From positions 4,402,001 to 4,466,000 of the forward strand of contig JAHRBC010000001.1 in NCBI GenBank assembly GCA_022702545.1: a DNA stretch of 64,000 nt, read 5' to 3'. How positions within the stretch are numbered: position 1 is the first letter of the stretch; each line of letters starts with the position of its first letter. Below are positions 36,627 through 47,096 of this stretch, one piece after another. The notes below the pieces were generated by a model that made no database searches, was not told where the DNA came from, and worked only from the letters and a program-made list of their open reading frames with translations. This stretch comes from Phycomyces nitens (Eukaryota > Mucoromycota > Mucoromycetes > Mucorales > Phycomycetaceae). Made by a program: the position numbers and the translations under genes.

Positions 36627-38756
36627 TCATTTGAATACAGACGTCCACAGATTTCCAGTCGGTTTAGATACAGGCGCCGCATCAACAGCATTGATGGGGA
36701 TATCAGACTGCCGGACAACAAGCTGGTTTCCTTCACCATTCGAAGGAATGCTTACAATCTCAAGCACCATGTATTTTGTAGACATCATGCTCTTGTAATG
36801 GTAGGCTACTCCCTGATGAGGCAGGACCAATAGATTACCGGGCAGCTTAGAATCCTTGATCTCGAGGGGTGCTGTCACGGTCTTGAGGGCAGGAGGAGCG
36901 ACATTCTGCATATACTTGTCCAGCTTGATCTGGTTTCGAAGATCAAATGGAACCCACACCTTTTGCGTCTCCTGCAACTTGGTTTCCCTTGGTCGATAGC
37001 ACCATATATTGTCTCGTTTCTCGAGCTCCTTTGCCTTTTGGGTCAGAACCCTGGATGCCTTGCGAGACAACTGGTTAGAAGTCAAGGCTGACTGAATAGA
37101 GTTGGCTGTGGCTACACTCTTTTCTTGCTTCAAGACATCCTGAATTGGCACATAGGCTGATACAGGATCCCAGAGTGATGGTCCCTTTCCAGATTCACCA
37201 GCTTTCCCTGAACCAGAAGATCCAAACAGGCTCCCAAAGAATGAACGCTGTCGTTGGACAGGCACTCCAGACAGAGAGACTGATCTAGAGAGGGTTGGCT
37301 TTGGGGGTGCCTCACTGTCCTTCTTTTCTGGCTCTGGCTTGTCCTTCTTTTCTGGTTCTGACTTGTCTTTGGGATCCTTTACCACCAGATCTGATGGGGC
37401 ACTGGTGGCTGGGATGGCTGGATTCTGGGCAGGGTTTATGGGATGTGTGTAGGGCATGAATGGCATTGGGTATGGCGTCACTGGATTCGAAAAGTCATTC
37501 CATGGCATTGGCATTGGCATTGGCATGGGCATAGTCATGGGCATCATGGGCGGTGGGGGCGGTGGGGGAGGCTGCTGGAAGTGTGGGAGGATGAACTGGT
37601 TGTGTGGGAGGGGCTGTAGAGGTGGGTTGAAATAGGTTGGCTGGGGCATGTTAAATTGGGGTTGGATCCAAGGCGAGTTTGGTGCAGACATGTTCATACC
37701 CATGCCACTGTCAATTGGAATATAGCTCGGCCGCTGAATCACCTGGGGTTGGCCATGCATCATGGGACTGGAGGGTTCTGAGCCAGAGGGGGCGGGATCG
37801 GTCATAGAGTGTCTCCTGAACTCGCCATCTCCCGTGATTTGGGTGGGTTGGGAAATCGATTCCTCTGTTGGTCTTCGGCGTAGGATAGGTGTAAGATTCC
37901 GCTGTCCCTTTTTAGAGTCCTGTGAAGTACGGCTTGAGGGCTGTGTGGCCGGCTCGGGCTTTGGTTTCCTTGCCGACACCAGGCGAGAGTCTGGGTCTTG
38001 CTGGTCCTCATCCTCGTCCCCAACCTCAGTCTCGGCCTCTTCCCTGACCCGCTGTGGAAGAGGAAGTGAAGTTGAGGAAGACACTGATCTCGATCTACGG
38101 TGAGAACGCGGTCTGGGATCCCGATAAAAGGTCGGTCTCTGGCGGTCTTCAGAATATTCACCATCACTTCCATAATAGTCTTGTCTGGCAGTCCGACTCT
38201 TACGGGTCGGTGAAGAGTATGAAGGCGAGAGAGGCGAGGCAAAATACCCAGGACTCATGTGTCCAGGATACTGCTGTACTGGCTGTCTCCGGGATTGGAA
38301 GCGTTGGACTGCCTCTTCGGCGTCATTGTCGTCATAGAAATAGCGGACAGGCGATGGCCGCCAACCAGCAGGTGGTTCGTGATGGCCATAATGCGGTGGA
38401 CTCTGGCGATTTAATCTTGGCGAATCACCGGGATAGTAAAGGTGGGTAGATGGTGTGTAGGGCTGAGGATGGTCTGGAAACATATGCTGCTCCTGGTCTT
38501 CATAGTCATAAAATTGGTCTTCTAGATAGGATGGTTGGGAGCGAAATTGTGGTCTGTAGCCAGGATGTTGTATGTGAAGTCGTCGCAAGGGAGGCGATTC
38601 AAACACTGCTGGCTGTCGAGGTCCAGCTGGATTGCTGCGATACTGAGGCGAGTATCGATAATGGTCCTTGACGGGCGAATGTTCATAAAACTCTTCAAAA
38701 TCCGGATCCTCAAGATGTTCTTCAGAAGGAGACCGGCGAGGGTATAAATGAGACAT
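36627..38756 (-). CDS. long disordered Pro/Ser-rich protein with conserved C-terminal domain
   Basis: A single exon of 709 residues. The first 500 residues are low complexity: Tyr/Pro/Arg/Ser-rich with many SP sites (RRSPSEEH, DHPQPYTPSTH), RS-rich RSHRRSRSVSSSTSLPLP, a run of Met-Pro pairs after PPPPPPPPMMPM (about residues 395-420), and a Lys/Glu/Pro stretch (DKSEPEKKDKPEPEKKD). The last 180 residues look folded: helical SIQSALTSNQLSRKASRVL, then IWCYRPRETKLQE-QKVWVPFD with paired aromatic positions (W-x-YRP...W-x-PF), and KYMVLEIVSIPSNG. The W...WxPF spacing recalls WWE-like or phospholipase N-terminal folds, but I do not claim a family. SP/RS sites suggest heavy phosphorylation. Function unknown. 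Confidence 0.75.
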   Translation of the reverse strand: MSHLYPRRSPSEEHLEDPDFEEFYEHSPVKDHYRYSPQYRSNPAGPRQPAVFESPPLRRLHIQHPGYRPQFRSQPSYLEDQFYDYEDQEQHMFPDHPQPYTPSTHLYYPGDSPRLNRQSPPHYGHHEPPAGWRPSPVRYFYDDNDAEEAVQRFQSRRQPVQQYPGHMSPGYFASPLSPSYSSPTRKSRTARQDYYGSDGEYSEDRQRPTFYRDPRPRSHRRSRSVSSSTSLPLPQRVREEAETEVGDEDEDQQDPDSRLVSARKPKPEPATQPSSRTSQDSKKGQRNLTPILRRRPTEESISQPTQITGDGEFRRHSMTDPAPSGSEPSSPMMHGQPQVIQRPSYIPIDSGMGMNMSAPNSPWIQPQFNMPQPTYFNPPLQPLPHNQFILPHFQQPPPPPPPPMMPMTMPMPMPMPMPWNDFSNPVTPYPMPFMPYTHPINPAQNPAIPATSAPSDLVVKDPKDKSEPEKKDKPEPEKKDSEAPPKPTLSRSVSLSGVPVQRQRSFFGSLFGSSGSGKAGESGKGPSLWDPVSAYVPIQDVLKQEKSVATANSIQSALTSNQLSRKASRVLTQKAKELEKRDNIWCYRPRETKLQETQKVWVPFDLRNQIKLDKYMQNVAPPALKTVTAPLEIKDSKLPGNLLVLPHQGVAYHYKSMMSTKYMVLEIVSIPSNGEGNQLVVRQSDIPINAVDAAPVSKPTGNLWTSVFK

Positions 38757-39504
38757 TGGAATACTTTGGATCTTTTTAGGGTATCGTGTTTACATTAAAC
38801 AGCAAAGAAAGCAAAAGAAAAAGCAGACAATCCAAGGACCCTTTTTGGTTTTATTACACTTTTTGTCGTCATGTGTTGTTTTCATCTTGGTGGTGCAAAA
38901 CTGTCCTGTTCTGGACACTCTTGGTTGCATGCTTGAGATATTGGTCTGTTTATTTCATAACAGGGCCTCTTGGTACAATAGTGACTGGGGCAAAATTGAC
39001 TCTTGTGTTTTGTTTTTCCCTTTTTTTTTCGAGTGCAATTTTGTACAGGACTAGAATGATCTGCAAAGATTTTGTACCATTTTGTATTTGAACAATTTAT
39101 TCAGCAGCAGCAACAACAACAACAATAATAATAATCAGAATAAAAGAGTCTATTTTGTGCCTTAAAAGGCATGTGTTGTCGATTTATAAAAGAAAAATCA
39201 GCCAAAGATATGGGTTAATCAAGATGGTCTGTAGTCTAGATAACACTTTAAATAGACATTTGAAGCATCTATTGAAACAGGAGAAAAATAAATTATATAG
39301 ATATGCCCTATTATGCGTTTTAGATTAGAAATTCCAAAATAAAAGGGTGGAATTTCAAGCAGTGTGATTCTCAAAAAAAAGAGAGATTCTCGATAATTAT
39401 CAATCTGTGACGGCTAGCATTGAATTGTAAGAAACCAAGATGATCTGATTTTCCCAAAAAATGTAAAGGCATCATATTTGGACTGCACAGCGAGTCCTAG
39501 GCAG

Positions 39505-39535
<31 letters not shown>

Positions 39536-39712
39536 ATTGTACTTGTTTGGCCAATATAAGAGGGATTTGATATCAAGACTATATATTTTATTTATTTATT
39601 TATTTTGGATTTGGGTGAAAAGGGTGAATAATACTAATAATAAAGCGACATTTGAAGATTTTTTGGAGCAGTTTATATACATATAACCTAGTTTCCAGTC
39701 TATTGGGATTAT

Positions 39713-39755
<43 letters not shown>

Positions 39756-39922
39756 AGACAGAAAGCAAGGGTGGTAAAATATCAATGCCAATATTTACCT
39801 TTTTTTCTTCTCAAGGTAGTGTGTGAGAAAAATAATAGCGTGTATGTAGATGTGAGAGTGAGAGACAGAGAGGTGAATTGTGAATATGATGGTAAAAAAA
39901 AATAGAAGGGCCAAGAAGTACT
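38757..39922. other. spacer with microsatellites
   Basis: Holds the promoter of the disordered-protein gene and the 3' flank of the PRELI-type gene. Simple repeats are CAACAA/AATAAT (about 39103-39135), TA runs (39505-39535) and an AG run (39717-39748). No gene seen. Confidence 0.55.
39717..39748. repeat. (AG)n microsatellite
   Basis: An AG dinucleotide run of about 16 units in the 3' flank of the PRELI-type gene. Confidence 0.9.
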
Positions 39923-40736
39923 TTAGGCCTGGTGTCCAAGTGCTTGTCTTTTGGCCATTTGCTTGTCGCGAATCATCTGGAGGATGTGTCCCATACCCTT
40001 CCTAGCCTACAATGTGTTTTTTGTTTTTTGCGCGGTAATTCGGGTGAGTCAAATTATCAGCTGTAAATCAATAGTGATGCTAAACCCGGGTAAAAAATGG
40101 CTCGACTTCTTACCTTGATGGCATTTGCAGCAAAGTTGGTCTGTCCAAAGCCTTCAATTCGACTAGTCATTCCCCATCCAAAGCGTGAAATGATACGAGC
40201 CTCTGTCTTGCACGATGTCCACTCCTGGTTTTGACCGTGTTGTGTAAATGTCTGGGTCTCTTCGACTTGCATGATCCGGACGTGGTTGAGATTCTTTGTG
40301 CGGGTCACCATTGTCCTTGTCTTTGGGTTGACCTCGGATTCTTCGATAATAAAGGCCTCGGAATTCTTGAGAAACTGTTTTTTATAGCAATTTAGTATAA
40401 AGCCATGTCTCTGGCTATTAATTGGGTCTTACACTCTCTGGGAACCATTTTGGAGCCTTTCCTTTCTTCAGTACAAGTCTGGTGGTCTTTAGTACTCCCC
40501 GCTCATCAACGTGTCTGTCCAAGACATCGACGGCCAAGACTAGAGACATTGATTAGAGCGTGATTATATAAGATGAAATGAGATCTACCATGGGATGCAA
40601 ACGGGTTGGGATATCGTAACCAGAATGCAAACGTCACATTTTGCCATGGATATCTATATCATCGTTAGTCATCTTGGGTCAATATTCTATTGGTGTCTTA
40701 CTCATAGTTAAAAACATGCTGATAGAATTTGACCAT
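39923..40736 (-). CDS. PRELI/MSF1 domain protein (Ups-type mitochondrial lipid transfer)
   Basis: Five exons: 40736-40702, 40653-40589, 40539-40433, 40374-40114, 40006-39923, giving 183 residues. The start MVKFYQHVFNYEYPWQNVT and YPNPFASHVLAVDVLDRHVD match the opening of PRELI/MSF1 domains. The middle TRLVLKKGKAPKWFPES and FIIEESEVNPKTR, and the end TEARIISRFGWG, complete the domain. Family knowledge: these proteins sit in the mitochondrial intermembrane space with a Mdm35/TRIAP1 partner and shuttle phosphatidic acid or phosphatidylserine between membranes. Ups1 versus Ups2/3 type cannot be separated here. The ATG was chosen because the domain begins at residue 1. Confidence 0.88.
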
Positions 40737-41519
40737 TATTATAAATAATATTATTGATATTTGTGTTGGCTTCGTAAATTATTCTCTATTGAATTTTGCT
40801 TATTAACCAGGCAAGTAAAATTTATATTATTAATAATTACTATTATAAAATTACCAAATATTAGCAGGAGAAAAATATGTGTATTTTTCTTATTAAAAAA
40901 AAAAAGAATGAAAAAGAGGGAAAAATTGAAAATCACTCGACTTTATTTTAACACAATAAAAAAAAAAGTAGTACTGTTTTTTGGCAGGGTTCAAATACAA
41001 AAAATAAAATCAATTACTAGCCTTTCAAATCCCGTCTCTCAGTCTGTCTATCTATCTCTCATTTTTTTTTTGAAAAGAAATGTTCTTTTGTTTCAATATT
41101 TGAAACATCCAGAATCCAACCGCACAAATCACTCTTTGATTTAACAATTCATTTGTCAATTGATCCAATTGTTCAGGATTCCTAATTGCTGGTAGAATTG
41201 CAGATAAGCTTTTGGTATACTGTCTGATTACTACTAGTACACAAGTAGCTAAAATGGTTGTAGAATCTAGAAAAACCAGCTTGGACGAAAATTACTGGTA
41301 CATAATCGTGTGACTGCCATGTGCAGGTCTATCCATACTCCATCAATCCATTTGTCATCCAATCCTCCTTTCTCAGTCTAAAAGACAAGGTGTGTAAAGG
41401 TTTGATTAGGCTGCAAACAAACAAAGAGAACCAAACTGCACCTCTTCAAGCGTCTAGTGGGCCTCTATGCCAATGGTTTATTGACGATAAATTACATAGT
41501 ACATATTACCTAATCACCC
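40737..41519. other. divergent promoter region between PRELI-type and bZIP genes
   Basis: The two genes point away from each other across 783 bp. The left half is AT-rich; the right half contains an 82-codon open frame (41321-41569) overlapping the bZIP start in another frame. It could act as an upstream ORF, but I could not join it to the bZIP gene in phase. Confidence 0.45.
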
Positions 41520-42990
41520 ATGCAAAGCGAAAACACCCTAAACGTCCAGCCGTCTTGGAACGTCCATGATGCTGCATTGGAACTATTGAATGATGCCATT
41601 GTCAGTCACAACAGAACCCAACCGAGAAATGGTGATGCGGGATTCACAAGTGGTCCAAACACCTCGACTGAGCCTGACAAGGAAAAGGAGGACACTGATA
41701 CCATTCTCAAAGGCAAGTCCTCTTTAAACACACTGATCCAGAATAGATATAGAGAGACATGAATAAATAGTCAGCAGAATCTCATCATTTTTTTTTCTTT
41801 GGGCTTTTTAGCTGGTCTTTCTAAGCGAGTATTTGAAACTGATCAGGGTAAGCAGCCAACTTGACAGAAGAGATCTTTTTGATTGCCTTTTGCTCATGCA
41901 TTTCCCTACCAGACGAGTTGTCCAACTCTGCCGCCAAGCGGCCTGGGCGTAAACCGCTTGACGAAGCTGCGGCGAAAGTGAGACCTTGAAGTACATGTGT
42001 AACCAAACTCTGTGACTAAACTGCTTGTCATAGGATGATCTGGACCCAAAGCAAAAACGCAAGGCACAGAATAGGGCTGCCCAGAGAGCCTTTAGGGAGC
42101 GCAAAGAGCAGCGGGTGAACGAATTGCTACTAAAGATCCGAGAATTGGAGGAAGCATACAATAGCAAAGATATCCAGCTTGCAAAGGAGAATCTGGTTCT
42201 CAAGGAACAGCTCAAACAACTCGAACAAGAGAACCTTGCTCTCAAGGATGCCCAGCAGAATGACTCGAACAAATCGACTCCAGCAACCAAGTCAAAGGAG
42301 CTCGGATATCCAACCAGCTACAGCGAGAGCAGTGGAGAAGACTGTATGAACAGCAGTAGCAGTGACGGCTACTCTCCACCGTCACATCACAATCAGGATG
42401 AAGAGGACACATCCAGCTCCACAAACACACCCGCCTCTTTTCCTTTGGCGCCTGCCGATATCACATTTAACCATGTCCAGTCCTTCCAGGACTTTGATTT
42501 TCTCTCCCTGCCCAACAATCAGACAGTCGATGCCACTCTTAGCGAACTTCTTCATGGAAAGGGAGACATCTTTTCCAATTACCGAGAACCACATACTGTT
42601 GACGATCAATTTACCCATGAAGACACTCTAAGGGACCTATTCGGACCAGAATCCGATCTATTTGGCTTCTCTGCACATGCACCTCTCAATCTTGACTATA
42701 GCCCCATTGACGACAATGCTCTGGTCGAAAAATACATCTTTACATCCGATTACCAAGAGCTCAAACCAGAAGAAAAGAGAGATTATGTTGCTACTAAGAT
42801 TGAAGAGGCCAGAATTAGTGGAATACCAAGACACAATATTCACAACGAGCTTATTGAATGTCCAGACTTTAATATCGACCTTTTGTGCAAGGATATGAAA
42901 GAAAAGGCAACATGCGAGGTATTCAAGGCGCTTCCCATATCAGATTATGATGCCAAGGCCTATATTGACTCTTTCCAACCCCTTCATTGA
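41520..42990 (+). CDS. Yap1/Pap1-type bZIP transcription factor
   Basis: Four exons: 41520-41712, 41812-41847, 41913-41977, 42034-42990, giving 416 residues. Exon 3 supplies KRPGRKPLDE, the conserved run before the basic region. Exon 4 opens with KRKAQNRAAQRAFRERKE (residues about 106-123), the AP-1/Yap basic region, followed by a leucine zipper (LLLKIRELEE...LKEQLKQLEQENLAL). The middle is acidic/Ser-rich. The C-terminus has ECPDFNIDLLCKDMKEKATC, matching the redox C-terminal cysteine-rich domain of Yap1/Pap1, with Cys374, Cys383 and Cys392. In yeasts these cysteines form disulfides under peroxide, hide the export signal and hold the factor in the nucleus. The first intron starts with GC (AAAG|GCAAGT). 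The start ATG is the first in frame; an upstream coding exon cannot be excluded. Confidence 0.9.
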
Positions 42991-43985
42991 TAAATCCAAT
43001 ATGTCTCATTACAATATTTTTCTTTTTCTTTTTTGCTTATGTATCTCTCTCTCTCTCTTTTTCTTTTTCTTACATGGCCATGTACCAATTTCATTACCCT
43101 TCTCATTCAATATGCACATTTACTGCTGCTACCTTTCATCAGTGTTTTTAAACTGGTTAAAATAGTCTTGCTGGTTAAAACCAGGCTATAATAAATAAAA
43201 ATCATGCTTAAATCCAAAACCGAGTTGCAAATACAGGTATTTTGTGTTCAATTTTGTCAAAAGTTTAAAAAGGTACACAAGCCTATCTTTATTGTTCATT
43301 GGCACTGTTTCAAAAAAAAATAGGCCTTTGGGTCAAATATCAGACAGAATGAATAATTGCTTCTTTATTTATGCCTTGATTGCTGACAATTACCTAGATC
43401 TTATTGACTAGACGAGACATCTGGTGGCATTGGCTCATCTTGTTCTTCAAAGGCTTTTTTCTTTCTTGGTACTGACCAGATTAGGGTCTGTGGTGTTACT
43501 GAATTCTATATCGTTTTGAGCATATCTTTACCAAACCAATGTCTTTCGATCGATCATCCTTTCTTATCCCCGGTACACTCGGAGATTTTTGATAGGAAAA
43601 CATCACAGCAAAATGGGCTGCAGATTCAAGATCAGAGAGAGAAAGAGAAAAAAAGGGGGGGTCTCGAGTATATTTCAACCTATTGGAGAATAATGTAATT
43701 GTGATGGAATATTGAAAATACGGTTTATTGGAGTGCACAAGGTAAAAGGCTTATAGACTTTTTCTTTTCTTTTCTTTTCTTTTGTTCTGAGACTTGGGCC
43801 AACAGACGATTGTTAGGCTCACTATATTCAAGCCAAGAACGTGTTGGTTGCCTTTTGTTACGCCTGATAACCCAATGATTATAGAATGTATATATGTATG
43901 ACTATAGACATATACAAATATATAGATATATATATTTGAAAAATAAAGACTGATATAATTGTAAGATTAATGGGAAAATAATAAA
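42991..43985. other. spacer between convergent bZIP and URC4 genes
   Basis: The 3' flanks of two converging genes, with CT/TTTCTTT low-complexity runs (43030-43075, 43757-43785) and TA runs (43895-43935). No gene seen. Confidence 0.55.
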
Positions 43986-45770
43986 TCAATAAATAACACG
44001 AAATTCCATCTAGATTGATCGTTTACGGTTAATACACAATAACGAATGTTTTTTTTCTCTTTCTTTCTTTCTTTCTCGGTTACCTTTATAACAATAGGTG
44101 GTTCGTGGGTATTTGGTCGAGAGATCTCGGCAAGTTCGCGACCAGCCTGATTCAATTATAGATAGATTGTCTTGAGCATTTTGTTTTCTATATACATGTG
44201 TATATATATATGTATGGCTATTGAATCCAAACACTTACACTCCATGTACCGCCTTCGATTAACTGGCCAAGCGACAATGACTTTCTACTTAGTCTCAGTG
44301 TGTCACGCACGCGCTCTGCCACCAAATCCAAATAAGCTGTCGTCAGTGCCCGCCATTCGACAACTACTGGATCACACATATCGAACATTGGCGTCACTTC
44401 AATCTTGGGCTGGCCAGGAAGAAGTGAATTTATTCGGTAGTTTGTAATACCACGTTCGTAATCTGGTTGTTTTAGGCTTATAAACCCCGTGTCAATCAAT
44501 AGGCCGCCTAATAAAATAGTCAAAGGGGGCGTGAGATGTCAATTGACAATTTAAAGATGTGTATTACCATTGCAATAATCTGGCAAGGGTGTCAGGAGAT
44601 CTGTGCCTTCAATAATTGCACCGAGCAGCTTCTCCATCGGTTCGATAAGTGAATAGACCAACCATTGAGATAGCCTGTGGAAGGACACCATATGCTCTGT
44701 AGATTGTGGATTTGAACTCGTCTTGATTGCACTGCATGGCCAGACATCTCCGAGACCAAACGTTCCACCCTTGCCATTGTCTTCTGCTGCCCAAAACTCG
44801 CCCATTTCCTGGACCACTGGCCAGAGTGTTTCGAGATGGATCAGAGGACCCTTTTTGGTCTTGATAGTTGTGGGGTGTTCGAGAAGATAATCTGGTACGA
44901 AAACCAAGGGAAACAATTAGAATAGTAAAGAGGTTGCGTGTGAATTATGACCAATACGTGGTAAGTAGCACACATCTTTTTTTATGTTTTGTTTTGTTTA
45001 GGAAAATCTCATTGACATACCCATGAGGTTGCCTGGACGTGGTACAATCCCGGTCCCAAAATAATCTTCATTTCTTTGCAACACATGTCCTAGGTGGTTC
45101 AGGAGACAGAGCCTGTCTTCAATACCCGCCAGATAGTCTTTGCTCTCGACCTGAAGGGCTTGTAGGAGGGTGGGCAGGGTGAGATTGACAAGACCCTCGG
45201 CTAAAATAAAATACAATAAAAATATGCATAGAGATTAGAGGCGTGTATTATTTTGTTTTGTTTTTGGATGGCCTGGATCTTACAGTCAACTCTGTGGGGT
45301 TTGCTAGGATCACTCGAGAATCCGCCTGCCATAAACAAATCCAGCACAGCCACAGCCAAGCCCTCTGTTCGCTTGTGTACTCGGCCGGTAGTTCTTTCCC
45401 TGTAGGACCAAGTAGGACAGGCCTCGAAATCCAACAGACAGGAAACAACGAACAAGTCCAGAACTCGTCTGGTCTGTTCCATTGGCGATTCACCGAGACT
45501 TGCCCATGAATTGATGAGGGTTTGGATCCTAGGCCGTCCTCCGACATCAAAGTGACGCCAGCGTCCATGAGGTGGGATTTGGGAAGGGTTAGGGAAGTCT
45601 CGCTTGATTAGAGATATAACGAAATGAATGACATCTTCTAGTTTGGATTGGTCGACATCAAAGTGATGTAGTTTCTGCTTGACGGCTGCTTCCTGGACCT
45701 TGAAGCACCGTTCACGAACGGAGCGTAAGCTAAGGAGATAGTCTCGATCAGAACACTGTGCTGGTGCCAT
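43986..45770 (-). CDS. URC4: URC4/Urg3 family protein (DUF1688), uracil catabolism
   Basis: Six exons on the minus strand: 45770-45284, 45200-45021, 44891-44568, 44507-44239, 44146-44084, and a probable last exon 44009-43986, giving 448 residues. Exons 1-5 match the URC4/Urg3 family in order: YLLSLRSVRERCFKV near the start, GRWRHFDVGGRPRI, GGFSSDPSKPHRVDSEGL across the first splice, NEDYFGTGIVPRPGNLMDYL, LPDYCNGGLLIDTGF, VEWRALTTAYLDLVA, and GGTWSAGRELAEISRP near the end. The family is required for the non-reductive URC route of uracil breakdown in fungi; its reaction is not established. The last exon (24 nt, MEFRVIY) is the least certain; family members usually end in a short SDGTVF-like tail. 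Confidence 0.88.
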
Positions 45771-47096
45771 GAAAGAAAGAAGACCAAGACTAGAAAGTAA
45801 GACGTATTACAAGAAAGAGAAAGGAATGACGTGAGATGAAAAAGACAGAGTGGAGGAAGAAATCGAATAATTGGATTTTATTTTATTTTAATATTTTGTT
45901 ATTTTTTTATTTATTAGAATACGCCAGGATTTCCATAAATAACAATGTTCTTTATAATAATAATAATAAAAAGGGGGACTTGCTATTTATCTAAAGAGGG
46001 GATTATGGGGGGGAGTACAGTGTTCTACTAGAGTGCCAAGTTGTCCAAGAATCATTGTAGGCCTATTTTATCATTTAAGGAGGTGAGCAAAGAGAGGATC
46101 TGACAAGGACAAAGAAAGAAAAACAAGGGTTTCAAGACATTTGTGATCTCCCAATAAATATATATATTTATATATAAATATATACTCTTTTGATGACCCA
46201 ATACAATTATAATTATCTGCTTACAGACTGGGATTCCAGAGGGAGAATCTATCGAGTGACAAGACAAACACAACATCAGACCATGTTGGTTCTCCTTAAT
46301 CTATTCAGTGGCAGTAATACACATGTATCACCACATAGTCTCGATAACCTCTTACAAATAACATGCTTTGGGAATAGAACCTGCGGCCCGTGCGGCACAA
46401 CCTTTATTTTTACTTTTTATTTTTATTTAAATATATATATATAGCATACAAATGGCCATAATAAGAGCCAGTTTGTGAATATGCCATTGTTGTTTGCCAA
46501 ATCACCATGGCAATTTAGATTTTGCACCAATAAATAAATAAATAATGGCTGCAAATAGCAGGCAAAACAATTCCATATCTTTTTCAATCATTTATATAAT
46601 TTCTTATAATCAATATTGCAACACTATCTGTCTCCTTGATAGCCCTCCCTTTCAATAGCGTGGCAGTCTGTCATCTCCAAGTAGCATATCCACGTGTATA
46701 GAGACAGTTTACAGAGGGAACCATAAAACAATCAGAAATCCAGTACTCATTTCAGATCCACAAGCCAAAATCCAACAAATCCCCTTTGTCAAACATGGTT
46801 CCTGACCATCACTCTTTTTCTTTATATGATTTTCCTTGTCAAAATCATACTACCACTATTACTATTATTCATAATCTGCTCTATTCTATTCACCCATCCA
46901 ACCTCTTCTTCTTTTTCTCTTTCTCTTGTCAGACTGTCTTTGCAGTCAGTTTCATGCCTGCTGCTTTATAACACACCTGCAATGGGTTTAAATGAATGGT
47001 AATCAGGATAATTGCGAATTAACAGTCACATCTACTACCGTACTTCTGATGGGCGCTACCTCAACATTTGTTCTCGCATACTCTTGATCGATCGAC
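45771..47096. other. spacer between divergent URC4 and MMS19 genes
   Basis: 1.3 kb without a supported gene, with TTTTATTT and TA runs. On the minus strand, CCGCAGGTTCTATTCCC (about 46376-46392) resembles a tRNA B box, but no A box or cloverleaf could be drawn. The frames at 46052-46276 and 46786-46971 are low-complexity. Confidence 0.5.

Noticed and set aside
46376..46392. B-box-like sequence on the minus strand suggesting a tRNA
   Set aside because: No A box and no cloverleaf could be drawn in the neighbouring sequence.
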